A stretch of 11,311 nt of DNA from Caulobacteraceae bacterium (GCA_003136615.1 PLFA01000042.1:24490-35800); one strand, 5' to 3'; counted from the stretch's first letter, positions 1 through 7,667 are shown. The notes: a model not told the origin generated them from the sequence alone. Numbers and translations: made by a program.

Positions 1-2780
1 GCGGTGATGATCACGAACGGATCCAGCCAGGACTGGAAGTTCACCACAATGATCAGATAGATCAGTACGATGGCGCCCAGGAGACCGAACAACAGGCCGG
101 AAAAGGCGCCGTTCATGGTCTGAACCTGACCGCGCAGGGTCACCACTGCGCCCTTGGGGAGATCCTTGGCGGAGGCCTTGATGATCTTGTTGATATCAGC
201 GGCGACGGCGCCGAGGTCACGGTCCTGGGTCGTGGCGTAGATGTCGAAGGCCGGCGCGATCGCGTAATGCGAGATCACCGCATCGGTTGTGTCGCGACCC
301 ACATGCGCCACCGCGCCCAGAAGTTGATCGCCGCCGCTCGCCGAAGTGATGGGGACGTTGGCCAGACCGGAGAGTGAATCGACCTTATATTGAGGGGTCT
401 GGGCGACGATGGGATAGGACACCCCGTTCTTCGGGTTCAGCCAATAGGCCGGCGCGGTCTGGCCGCTGCCGGCCAGCTCCGTGGAGAGGCTATTGGTCAC
501 ATCGCGCTCGTTCACCCCAAGCTGGTCGGCGCGGGTCCGATCCACATCCACGCGCAGTTCAGGATAATTCGTCGCCTGGGCCAAGCGCACGTCGGCGATC
601 CCACCCACGCTTTTCAGCCGGGCCATTACCTCATTAATGTAGACGAGGTTCGCAGCGCGGTTGGGGCCGGTGATCTGGACATCGATGGGCGCCGGGGCGC
701 CGAAATTCAGGATCTGGCTAATGATATCGGCCGGCAGGAAGGAGAAGGTCGCGCCGGGAAACTCTCCCGGCAGGCGCTCTCGCAGGAGCTTAACGAAACC
801 CGCCGTCGGCTTGTGACCCTCCTTGAGGCTGATCAGGATATCCCCGTCCTGCGGACCGATGGTTCCGGTATTGCTGTAAGCGATGTTCAGGCCGCTAAAG
901 GGCAGGCCGATATTATCGACGATATTGCCCACCTGGGCCGGCGGGATCGTATCGCGGATTGCCTGTTCAATATGGTCGAAAGCCGCGGCCGATTCCTCGA
1001 TCCGGGTGCCGGTGGGAAGCCGCACATGCAGATTGATCTGGCCAGCATCGACGCTCGGGAAGAAGTTCTGCCCCAGAAAAGGGACGAGCCCGAAGGAAAC
1101 GACCACCACCAATAGGAAGCCGATCACGAACAGGCGGCGGTTCTCCAGAGCGACGGTCAGCAGGCCACGATAGCGCTCCCGGATCCATTCGAAGCGGATC
1201 TCGAAACCACGCTGGAACCTCACCAGAAGATTGCGCGGATGCAGCCGCTCGGGTTGAGCCTCGTGCTCCACCATCACTTCGCGCTCATGCGCCCCACCCG
1301 GGCCCCGGAGCAGATAGCCGGCCAGGGTCGGCACCAGGGTGCGCGAGAGGATGAAAGAGGCGATCATCGCGAAGACCACGGCCTCTGCCAGGGGCACGAA
1401 GAGAAAGCCCGATACGCCTGGCAAGAGGAACATGGGCACAAAGACGATGCAGATGCACAGCAGGCTGACAAAGGCCGGCGTCACGATCTGGCGCGCGCCA
1501 TCCATGACGGCGTCATTGATCGGTTTGCCCATTTCGAGGTGGTAGTTGATGTTCTCAATAGTCACCGTGGCGTCATCAACCAGGATGCCCACCGCCAGGG
1601 AAAGACCGCCGAGCGTCATGACGTTCAGGGTCTGACCGAGGGCCGAGAGGGCTGTGATGGAACAAAGGATCGCCAGAGGAATGGAGATGGCGATAATCAG
1701 GGATGAGCGCCAAGACCCGAGAAAGAGCAGGATCATCAGGCTGGTCAGGGCGGCGGCGATGACGCCCTCCCGAATGACCCCGGAGACGGCGGCCTTCACG
1801 AATACCGATTGATCACCCAGCAGCAAGACCTTCAGCGAGGGCGGCAGTGTGAGCTGAAGGCGTGGCAGGATCGCTTTTACGCCAGCGACGACATTGAGGG
1901 TGGAGACCGAGCCGGACTTGAGCACGGTCATCAGGACGGAGCGCCGCCCGTTCACCCGCACCACATTGGTCTGGGGGGGATAGCCGTTGCGCACATGGGC
2001 GACGTCGCGAATATAGATGGTCGCGCCGTTCACCGTCTTGATGGGCAGATTGTTGAGTTCGTCGAAGGCCTCGGGGCTGTCGTTCAGGCGGACATCATAC
2101 TCATACTGACCGATCTTTTCCGTGCCCGCGGGAATGATGAGGTTCTGGGCCGTGATGGCGTTTTCCACGTCCTGGGCGGAGAGTCCTTTGGACTGCAGCG
2201 CCAAGGGGTCGATATCGATCTGGATCTGGGGGATTTTCCCGCCATAGGGCGACGGTGTCGCCAGGCCCGGGACGGTGGCCAGGGAGGGGCGCACGAAATT
2301 TTGCGCGAGATCGTAAATGGCCTGCTCGCTCAAGACCGGGCTGGAAAAGGCCAACTGAAGAATGGGGACCGTGGAGGCGCTGTAGTTGAGAATCTCAGGT
2401 GGATTGATGCCCGGCGGCATCTGCTTCAGCACCGTCTGAGAGATTGAGGTGACCTGTGCGGTGGCCGTGCGGATATCCGTGCCCGGCTGAAAGAAGATCT
2501 TCACGACCCCCACGCCAGTGACCGAATTGCTCTCGATGTGTTCGATATTATTGACCGTCGAGGTCAGGGTCCGCTCGTAATAATAGATAATCCGCCCCGC
2601 CATGTCGGGCGCGGTGAGGCCCTGGTACTGCCAGACCACGGCGACCACCGGGATGTTGATGTCCGGCAGGATATCGACGGGCGTCTTGAGGGTCGCCAAG
2701 GGACCGATCAAAACGATCAGCATCGCCATGACGATAAAGGTGAGCGGGCGCGCCAGAGCGATGCGGATGAGGGCCAGCAT
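1..2780 (-). CDS. RND efflux transporter permease subunit, HAE1/AcrB-like (C-terminus off the left edge)
   Basis: Inner-membrane proton-driven pump of the AcrB/ACR_tran family, which exports drugs or other solutes through a tripartite complex. Reading the complement from the ATG at 2780 gives 926 uninterrupted codons running off the window; I checked this frame through much of its length and found no stop. Residues 1-30 are a short cytoplasmic start plus TM1 (LTFIVMAMLIVLIGPLATL), followed by the typical PDINIPVV. TM4 carries VGILVDDATVTIEN with the proton-relay pair D402/D403. This DD pair favours HAE (drug) over heavy-metal pumps. The second half opens near 548 (RRLFVIGFLLVVV) with FFPSVDAGQ at 573-581, and NFQSWLDPF is at 914-922. 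Family members are about 1,020-1,070 aa, so roughly 100-150 residues are missing. No membrane-fusion partner lies upstream; it would have to be downstream, outside the window, or elsewhere. In-frame GTG and CTG codons about 85-95 bases upstream, next to AGAGGTGA, are possible but less likely starts. Substrate unknown. Confidence 0.93.
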   Translation of the reverse strand, partial: MLALIRIALARPLTFIVMAMLIVLIGPLATLKTPVDILPDINIPVVAVVWQYQGLTAPDMAGRIIYYYERTLTSTVNNIEHIESNSVTGVGVVKIFFQPGTDIRTATAQVTSISQTVLKQMPPGINPPEILNYSASTVPILQLAFSSPVLSEQAIYDLAQNFVRPSLATVPGLATPSPYGGKIPQIQIDIDPLALQSKGLSAQDVENAITAQNLIIPAGTEKIGQYEYDVRLNDSPEAFDELNNLPIKTVNGATIYIRDVAHVRNGYPPQTNVVRVNGRRSVLMTVLKSGSVSTLNVVAGVKAILPRLQLTLPPSLKVLLLGDQSVFVKAAVSGVIREGVIAAALTSLMILLFLGSWRSSLIIAISIPLAILCSITALSALGQTLNVMTLGGLSLAVGILVDDATVTIENINYHLEMGKPINDAVMDGARQIVTPAFVSLLCICIVFVPMFLLPGVSGFLFVPLAEAVVFAMIASFILSRTLVPTLAGYLLRGPGGAHEREVMVEHEAQPERLHPRNLLVRFQRGFEIRFEWIRERYRGLLTVALENRRLFVIGFLLVVVVSFGLVPFLGQNFFPSVDAGQINLHVRLPTGTRIEESAAAFDHIEQAIRDTIPPAQVGNIVDNIGLPFSGLNIAYSNTGTIGPQDGDILISLKEGHKPTAGFVKLLRERLPGEFPGATFSFLPADIISQILNFGAPAPIDVQITGPNRAANLVYINEVMARLKSVGGIADVRLAQATNYPELRVDVDRTRADQLGVNERDVTNSLSTELAGSGQTAPAYWLNPKNGVSYPIVAQTPQYKVDSLSGLANVPITSASGGDQLLGAVAHVGRDTTDAVISHYAIAPAFDIYATTQDRDLGAVAADINKIIKASAKDLPKGAVVTLRGQVQTMNGAFSGLLFGLLGAIVLIYLIIVVNFQSWLDPFVIIT

Positions 2781-2895
2781 GTGGTCGCTCGGAACTCCCG
2801 AGGGGTCCTGGCCAGGGACGACGAGACGCCGCGGATCCCACCCGCGAGACCGGCTCAGCCTAATCACCTCTTTCGCAGTTGCGGCGCCAATGAAA

Positions 2896-2921
2896 AGATT
2901 TTCACGTTCGTCAGAAAATCT
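2896..2921. promoter_or_regulatory. Perfect 8-bp inverted repeat in the divergent RND/porin region; candidate operator
   Basis: AGATTTTC (2896-2903) and GAAAATCT (2914-2921) are exact reverse complements separated by 10 bases, giving arms 18 bp apart centre to centre. An extra GAAAA at 2892-2896 makes a smaller inverted repeat with the left arm. It sits in an unusually AT-rich patch between the two divergent genes, about 115 bp before the RND start and about 105 bp before the porin start. The geometry suits a dimeric repressor or activator, but no regulator gene is in the window. A weak plus-strand promoter (TTGCTC at 2948, 17 bases, TATGCG at 2971) lies just downstream. Function is inferred only. 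Confidence 0.4.
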
Positions 2922-3026
2922 GAACTCCAGCGGATTTATTCTCGATTTTGCTCTCTGGCATTGTGTCACTTATGCGGCCCCGTGCGCCTTTTGAGGGCGC
3001 CTAAGCCAACGGGTTGGGGGTCTCCT

Positions 3027-4535
3027 TTGCCATTTCTTAACGCTGGATCAGCACGCCGCGGCGCGCTGATCGCGCTTCTCATGACGGGCTCCGCGGGGGG
3101 CGTCTTGGCTCAGACCACCGCCGCCGCGAAGCCGAACTGCTTCGCGACCTTCTGGAGCTGGTTCGACTCAAGCGCCGCCGGCTGTCCGCTTGGGGCCTAC
3201 GGTCTCACCATTTATGGCACGATCGATACGGGCGGCGGTTACGAGACCCATGGCGCGCCGCTGAATGGAGACGCCAAGACGGGCGTCGCCGAGTTGATTT
3301 CCAAGGTTAATAACGGCTCTCGTTGGCAGGGTGTGCCGAGCGGGCTTAGCCAGTCGAACTTCGGCGTCAAGTTCCAGAGCGAAGTTGCTCCGAACTGGTT
3401 TCTGATTGGCGACCTCAACGCCGCCTTCGACCCCCTGTCGCTGAAATTCGCCAATGGTCCGAAGTCGCTGGTCGATAACACCAACGTTCCGCTCGCGAAG
3501 CAAAGCACGAACGCCGACTCGGGTCGCTCGACCGGTTTCGACAACTCACGCGGCTACGTCGGGATCAGCAACCCGACCTTCGGGACGCTGACCGTCGGGC
3601 GTCAAACCAGCTTCAGCGCCGACGTGGCGACGCAATACGACCCGTCCGGCGGCGGCTACGCCTTCTCGGCGATCGGAAATTCCTCGACGTTTGTCGGTGG
3701 CACGGGTGACACGGAGCTGTCGCACTACAATCGGTCGATCAGGTACCAGTTGGCCTACAAAGGCCTCCGCGTCGGCGCCATCACGCAGATCGGCGGTTAT
3801 GAGCAAAGCAACAACGCGAAAAACGCTTACCAATTCGATCTCGGCGGCGACGCGGGCCACCTCTCCGTGGACGCCATTTATTCTTACGCCAAGGACGCGG
3901 TGTCCGTCAGCAACTACGCCTCCGGCGCGCCCACGCCCGAAACGCTCAAGGCGACGCTGGCGAATGTCAGCGCCGGGGTCTTCGCGGCAAAGTATAAGTG
4001 GCGCGCGCTCACGGTATTCGCGGGTTATGAATACGCGCGCCTCAGCACGCCGAGCGATCTGTTCGGCGCGACAGCGACGAAGAATGGGGGCACGCTAACC
4101 CTTAACGGTGGCTACCCAGCCGTGGTTCAGGCCAACCCCTACGTCAATCCCAAAGACCAGCAAATCTTCTGGGTGGGGGGAAAGTACAAGCTCCTGCCCA
4201 GCCTCGACGTGGATGCCGGATATTATTACATTGAGCAGAACAACTATACCAACGCCGCCACGAAATATAATACGGGCGGCAGCGCCTCGAAGGCGGCTGT
4301 CGGCTGCGGTCCGAACCTCAATCCCGCGATTCCAGGATCAGCGCCCCAGGGCGCGAACGCCGCCGCCTGCGCCGGCAATGAAAACGTTCTGTCCGCGGTG
4401 CTGGATTGGCGGCTTACGAGGCGCTTCGACCTCTACAGCGGCGTGATGTACAGCAAGGTCGCCGGCGGCCTCGCGAACGGCTTCATCGTCGATAACAACA
4501 CGGCCTTTACCACAGGCGCGCGCCTCAACTTCTGA
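3027..4535 (+). CDS. General outer-membrane porin (Gram-negative porin, Porin_4/OmpC-like)
   Basis: Beta-barrel porin for passive diffusion of small solutes across the outer membrane; 502 aa with the start chosen here. The open frame extends far upstream, but that part is antisense to the RND gene and not porin-like. The TTG at 3027 has a GGGGG element about seven bases before it and gives a normal signal peptide: RR at 10-11, a hydrophobic core ALIALLMTGSAGGV, and likely cleavage after VLA (about residue 28). GTG at 2982 and TTG at 2991 are alternatives; ATG at 3081 would remove most of the signal. The mature part has alternating amphipathic strands (YGLTIYGTID, RGYVGISNPTFGTLTVGRQ, LDVDAGYYYIEQ) and ends in RLNF, the C-terminal Phe used for BAM insertion. 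Cysteines near residues 38, 53, 427 and 448 could form two disulfides, which is uncommon in classical porins. It is divergent from the RND gene and convergent with the DcaP-like gene. I saw no PhoB box upstream. Specificity unknown. Confidence 0.88.
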   Translation: MPFLNAGSARRGALIALLMTGSAGGVLAQTTAAAKPNCFATFWSWFDSSAAGCPLGAYGLTIYGTIDTGGGYETHGAPLNGDAKTGVAELISKVNNGSRWQGVPSGLSQSNFGVKFQSEVAPNWFLIGDLNAAFDPLSLKFANGPKSLVDNTNVPLAKQSTNADSGRSTGFDNSRGYVGISNPTFGTLTVGRQTSFSADVATQYDPSGGGYAFSAIGNSSTFVGGTGDTELSHYNRSIRYQLAYKGLRVGAITQIGGYEQSNNAKNAYQFDLGGDAGHLSVDAIYSYAKDAVSVSNYASGAPTPETLKATLANVSAGVFAAKYKWRALTVFAGYEYARLSTPSDLFGATATKNGGTLTLNGGYPAVVQANPYVNPKDQQIFWVGGKYKLLPSLDVDAGYYYIEQNNYTNAATKYNTGGSASKAAVGCGPNLNPAIPGSAPQGANAAACAGNENVLSAVLDWRLTRRFDLYSGVMYSKVAGGLANGFIVDNNTAFTTGARLNF

Positions 4536-4560
4536 GCGAGCCCCCGCAATTTGAGTACGC

Positions 4561-4587
4561 GGCCCAGAGGCTTGCGCGCTCCGGGCC
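4561..4587 (+). terminator. Possible hairpin terminator downstream of the general porin
   Basis: GGCCCAGAG (4561-4569) pairs with CTCCGGGCC (4579-4587) with one A-C mismatch and a 9-base loop, 25 bases after the porin stop. No T-run follows on the plus strand, so intrinsic termination is uncertain. It could instead protect the 3' end of the mRNA. Confidence 0.4.
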
Positions 4588-4605
4588 ACGGGACTTGCGA
4601 TCAAA

Positions 4606-4623
4606 CCCGCCCCGAAGGGCGGG
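4606..4623 (-). terminator. UUCG-loop terminator of the DcaP-like porin gene
   Basis: On the minus strand CCCGCCC and GGGCGGG form a perfect 7-bp GC stem closed by a TTCG tetraloop (C-UUCG-G, exceptionally stable in RNA). It starts five bases after the TGA of the DcaP-like gene and is followed by TTTGAT. The T-run is short but the position and stem fit an intrinsic terminator. On the plus strand it could also stop readthrough from the convergent porin. Confidence 0.7.
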
Positions 4624-4628
4624 GCCGA

Positions 4629-6359
4629 TCAGAAAGGATAGTACCGGAACGAGGTGAGGATCATGTTCTCACGGGCGGCCGGGGAGGCGTCAAAGGTGAC
4701 GGTCGCCGGATTGGCCGCGCCATAGCCGGGGAACAGGTGGCGTTCGGTGTAGGAATACTGCATGCCCCACTGAAGCTTACCGAACTTGCCATTATAGATG
4801 CGATCCCAGAAGCCGGTGGTGATCTGGTCGACATAATGGGTCGAGCCCGCGCAGGTCCCGCCCTCGGTGTCGCAGCCCGCGTTGCTAAGATAGGGGCTGC
4901 CAATGCCGTTATAGACGGCGGCCGTCCCATAGGCCTGGGCGAATTCGCGCTCCTCCCCGGCATAGACGTAGGCGTCAACTTTCGAGCCGATGTGGCCGAC
5001 GCCGCCCACCAGGACTTGATATTCCTGGATGGGATGGAGCACGCCGTTGACGCCGAAGCTGACATCGGAGAGCTGGCCCGAACCATAGCGGCCGATGCCC
5101 TTACCAAAGAGACCTGACCCCTGAAGTTCAAAGAGCTTGGGGATGACGCTGACGATCAAGCCGCCGCCAATGCCGCCGCCCACCTGATCCTGGTTGCTGG
5201 TGACGCCACCGGCGGTCAGGCGGTCATAGAAGTCGCGGAACAGCCCATAGGCTTCGGCGTGGACGGTGTGGCCATCAAGGTTCTCATCCATGGCGACCTT
5301 GGCGACGACATCGGGGTACTTGTTGAGTGACAGCGTGTAGCCAACGCCAGCCTGGCTCGGGAATCCCGAGGTGGGGGTCATGTTGTCCACAATGCTGACG
5401 CCGGGCAGGAACTTGCCGCTGTTATAGAAAGTGGTCTGGGGATTTTCCGCCGAGATGGCGAACCAGAATTCCTTGTTGATATTGGCGACGAAGCGGAGCT
5501 GCGGCTGGCGGGCCCAGGTGAAGCCTGGAACATATTGGGCATCGATGGTCAGCGGCGGGACTTCGCTGCGCTCGGTGATCCCTTTTGTGGTCATGGTCAC
5601 CAGCGACCAGTTCTGACCACCCAGGAATTCCAGACCGCCGAAGCTCTGATCCCAGCTCGCGGCCGCATAGAGATTCCGGATTCGGGGGTTGTAGGAGTTG
5701 CTCTCATTGGAGTTGGCGGTCACGGCCGAAGCCTGGAAGTCAAACTCGCCATAGCCGGAGAGGTGAATGGTCGGGCTGACATCGCCCTGCGCCAACAGCG
5801 AGAGGCGGCTCTGACGGGCGGTGAAACGATCTTCCGCGGTATGGGCGGTGGGAGAGTTATTCAGCGGAAGGCCGGAATAGCTGGAGCTGATGTCCGCGCC
5901 TTCATTGCGCGAGCGGAACACGGTTTCCATGGCCGCGAAGCCGCCGAGCGTAATGCCCACGCCCTTATAATAGAGCTTGTCGGTCTTGGGGGCGACGGCG
6001 GCCACCTCCTTGTGGACCTCGCCAGGGATGGTTTGGATTTGCTCGGCCAGCTGAGTCTGGGCGGCCTGGGCAGAGGCCTGAGCCTGGGCCAGTTGGGCCT
6101 TCATCTGCTCGACCTGGGCCTGGCTCTGGGCGGCTGTGGCGGCCTGGGCCTCCTGGGCGGCGCGAAGCTGATCGACCTGGGCGCGCAGGGCGGCGAGTTC
6201 GTTGGCCAATTCAGCCGAAGAGTCCTTTTCGGGCGCCTTGTGCGTGACGACGTGATGCTTGTGCTTGACCGGAGCGGCGTCGGTCGCCGCCTGAGTTGCG
6301 CCCGCGAAGGCGACAAGCGTGAAAAGCGCGGCTCCGCCGAGCAGCGACGATCTGGACAT
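4629..6359 (-). CDS. DcaP-like trimeric outer-membrane porin with N-terminal coiled coil, probably Pho-regulated
   Basis: 576-aa outer-membrane channel resembling the DcaP family, whose members form trimers with a periplasmic N-terminal coiled coil and import small, often anionic solutes. Residues 1-24 are a signal peptide (core LLGGAALFTLVAFAG, cleavage near ATQA). Residues 32-41 form a short Lys/His-rich tag (HKHHVVTHK). Residues about 49-112 are Ala/Gln/Leu-rich heptads (ELANELAALRAQVDQLRAAQ) predicting the coiled coil. The barrel begins near 130 (YKGVGITLGGFAAMETVF) and the protein ends in FRYYPF with the expected terminal Phe. Start: ATG with GAGGGG ten bases upstream. A triple PhoB half-site array lies 57-85 bp upstream in the same orientation, and pstS is divergent. 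From this I infer a role as phosphate or phospho-solute porin, by analogy with PhoE and OprP, which belong to other families. The DcaP assignment is from overall architecture and motifs; substrate is inference. Confidence 0.87.
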   Translation of the reverse strand: MSRSSLLGGAALFTLVAFAGATQAATDAAPVKHKHHVVTHKAPEKDSSAELANELAALRAQVDQLRAAQEAQAATAAQSQAQVEQMKAQLAQAQASAQAAQTQLAEQIQTIPGEVHKEVAAVAPKTDKLYYKGVGITLGGFAAMETVFRSRNEGADISSSYSGLPLNNSPTAHTAEDRFTARQSRLSLLAQGDVSPTIHLSGYGEFDFQASAVTANSNESNSYNPRIRNLYAAASWDQSFGGLEFLGGQNWSLVTMTTKGITERSEVPPLTIDAQYVPGFTWARQPQLRFVANINKEFWFAISAENPQTTFYNSGKFLPGVSIVDNMTPTSGFPSQAGVGYTLSLNKYPDVVAKVAMDENLDGHTVHAEAYGLFRDFYDRLTAGGVTSNQDQVGGGIGGGLIVSVIPKLFELQGSGLFGKGIGRYGSGQLSDVSFGVNGVLHPIQEYQVLVGGVGHIGSKVDAYVYAGEEREFAQAYGTAAVYNGIGSPYLSNAGCDTEGGTCAGSTHYVDQITTGFWDRIYNGKFGKLQWGMQYSYTERHLFPGYGAANPATVTFDASPAARENMILTSFRYYPF

Positions 6360-6415
6360 GTAAGGAATTCCCCTCGTTCATCCGCCGGCGTTCGGCGAGA
6401 TCGAGAGGGCGCTTA

Positions 6416-6444
6416 ACAAAGATATGTGACAGTGATGTGTAACC
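6416..6444 (-). promoter_or_regulatory. PhoB box array (three half-sites) before the DcaP-like porin
   Basis: Read on the minus strand, GTTACAC (6444-6438), CTGTCAC (6433-6427) and CTTTGTT (6422-6416) are spaced exactly 11 bp apart, each separated by four AT-rich bases (ATCA, ATAT). This is the direct-repeat pattern of PhoB sites (CTGTCAT-N4-CTGTCAT); the middle half-site is near-perfect. It lies 57-85 bp upstream of the porin ATG. I could not pick a convincing -10 element. Activation under low phosphate is inferred from known Pho regulons. Confidence 0.68.
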
Positions 6445-6508
6445 GGCCGGGCGCACGCCGCATCGCTCACGCGCCCACGTGCAACAATTGATGGTCGCCC
6501 GGGCGTCC

Positions 6509-6537
6509 ATTTCACAAACCCGTCATGAACTTACTTT
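6509..6537 (+). promoter_or_regulatory. PhoB box before pstS
   Basis: Half-sites ATTTCAC (6509-6515) and CCGTCAT (6520-6526) are separated by AAAC and match the 18-bp PhoB consensus closely. GAAC and a weaker third half-site TTACTTT (6531-6537) keep the 11-bp period. A -10 candidate is CTTATT near 6549-6554, with TACTTT at 6532 as an alternative. The array faces pstS, 104 bp from its ATG. It is separate from the oppositely oriented array at 6416-6444, so the two divergent genes appear to have their own activator sites. Confidence 0.7.
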
Positions 6538-6580
6538 ACTGCCCAACACTTATTGGCGAGGAGCGCGTGGACGGCGTCAC

Positions 6581-6601
6581 TCGCGAGCGGTTCGCTCGCG
6601 A
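6581..6601 (+). other. Hairpin in the pstS leader
   Basis: TCGCGAGCG and CGCTCGCGA are perfect 9-base complements around a GTT loop, 24 bases before the AGGAG ribosome site and 39 before the pstS ATG. No T-run follows, so it is not a typical terminator. It may stabilise the 5' end of the abundant pstS transcript or affect leader folding. Function is inferred. Confidence 0.5.
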
Positions 6602-6640
6602 AAATCCTTACGGCCAACAGGGATCAGGAGACCTAAAATC

Positions 6641-7660
6641 ATGCGACTTCGTTTCGGGATGGCTCTCGCGGCCGCCATTGGCCTCACCACGTCGTTATCG
6701 GCGACGGCTCAGGCCGCGGAAATCACAGGGGCCGGATCGACCTTCGTCTATCCGGTGCTCTCGCAGTGGTCAGCCGACTATAGCAAGATGACAGGCACGA
6801 GCATCAATTATCAGTCCATCGGCTCGGGCGGCGGCATCGCCCAGATCAAGGCCGGGACGGTCACCTTCGGCGCCACCGATAAGCCGCTTTCGCCCACCGA
6901 CCTTAACGCCGCCGGCCTCGCGCAGTTTCCCATCGTCATCGGGGCGATTATCCCCGTCGTGAGCATCCCCGGCGTCGCGCCGGGCCAGATCAAGTTCACC
7001 GGGCCCCTCCTCGCGGACATCTTCCTCGGCAAGATCAAGAAGTGGGACGATCCGGAGATCAAGGCGATCAATCCGGGCCTGAAGCTCCCCGACGCCGCGA
7101 TCAACGTGGTCCACCGCTCGGACGGTTCGGGCACCACCTTCAACTTCGTGCACTATCTGAGCCAGGAAAGCGCCGAGTGGAAAGCCAAGGTTGGCGAGGG
7201 CACCTCGGTTCAGTGGCCTACGGGCATTGGCGGCAAGGGCAATGAGGGCGTCGCGGCCTATACCCGCCAGATCCCCAATTCCATCGGCTACGTGGAATAT
7301 GCCTATGTCATCCAGAACCACATGACCTATGGCCAGCTCAAGAATAAGGCCGGCAAGTTCATCACCCCCAGCGTGGCCGCCTTCCAGGCCGACGCCGCCA
7401 CCGCCAACTGGAAGGAGTTCCCGGACTTCTATCAGGTGATCACCGATGCGCCCGGCGCGAATGCCTATCCCCTCACGGCCACGACCTTCGTCCTGATGTA
7501 CAAGCATCCCAAGGACGCCGCGGCCTCCGCCTCGGCGCTGAAGTTCTTCAAGTGGTCTCTGGAAAAGGGCCAACCCGCCGCCGCCAAGCTGGACTATGTC
7601 TCCCTGCCCGCGCCTCTCGTGAAGCAGATCGAGCAATATTGGACCGCCGAAATCAAATAG
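6641..7660 (+). CDS. pstS: Phosphate ABC transporter, periplasmic phosphate-binding protein PstS
   Basis: High-affinity inorganic phosphate receptor that delivers phosphate to PstCA; 339 aa, the usual size. Residues 1-26 are a signal peptide (MRLRFGMALAAAIGLTTSLS, cleavage near AQA/AE). There is no lipobox cysteine, so it should be soluble in the periplasm. Phosphate-binding motifs are all present: GAGSTF (30-35), SIGSGGGI (59-66), FGATDKPLS with D80, and HRSDGSGTT (158-166). The central PTGIGGKGNEGV and the GYVEYAY segment are also typical. Start: ATG at 6641 with AGGAG ten bases upstream. In-frame starts further upstream lie in the PhoB-box region and would spoil the signal peptide. It is the first gene of the pst operon; a strong hairpin follows its stop codon. 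Confidence 0.98.
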   Translation: MRLRFGMALAAAIGLTTSLSATAQAAEITGAGSTFVYPVLSQWSADYSKMTGTSINYQSIGSGGGIAQIKAGTVTFGATDKPLSPTDLNAAGLAQFPIVIGAIIPVVSIPGVAPGQIKFTGPLLADIFLGKIKKWDDPEIKAINPGLKLPDAAINVVHRSDGSGTTFNFVHYLSQESAEWKAKVGEGTSVQWPTGIGGKGNEGVAAYTRQIPNSIGYVEYAYVIQNHMTYGQLKNKAGKFITPSVAAFQADAATANWKEFPDFYQVITDAPGANAYPLTATTFVLMYKHPKDAAASASALKFFKWSLEKGQPAAAKLDYVSLPAPLVKQIEQYWTAEIK

Positions 7661-7667
7661 GGCGCTC

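Noticed and set aside
390..2447. Long plus-strand open frames (390-1115, 1239-1706, 1809-2447)
   Set aside because: They lie antisense to the continuous RND permease frame and have low-complexity, His/Arg/Gly/Asp-rich translations without family motifs, typical of GC-rich shadows.
2896..2970. Possible Pho box before the general porin (TTTTCAC and GTGTCAC elements)
   Set aside because: Individual half-sites occur but no partner sits at 11-bp spacing, unlike the three accepted boxes.
2972..3004. Ten-codon ORF with a small GCGCC/GGCGC hairpin in the general porin leader
   Set aside because: No ribosome site and only a 5-bp stem; likely chance.
2538..3026. N-terminal extension of the general porin frame back to 2538
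   Set aside because: It overlaps the RND gene antisense, is not porin-like, and would place the signal peptide about 160 residues inside the protein.
5535..6416. 293-aa plus-strand frame antisense to the DcaP-like porin
   Set aside because: The Gly/Leu-rich repeats mirror the Ala/Gln codons of the coiled coil. It has no convincing ribosome site or recognised domain.
6496..6505. CGCCCGGGCG palindrome before the pstS Pho box
   Set aside because: A 10-bp GC palindrome is easily expected by chance at this base composition, so I do not call it a site by itself.
6770..7636. 288-aa minus-strand frame opposite pstS
   Set aside because: Complement of an unmistakable PstS coding sequence; no independent motif.
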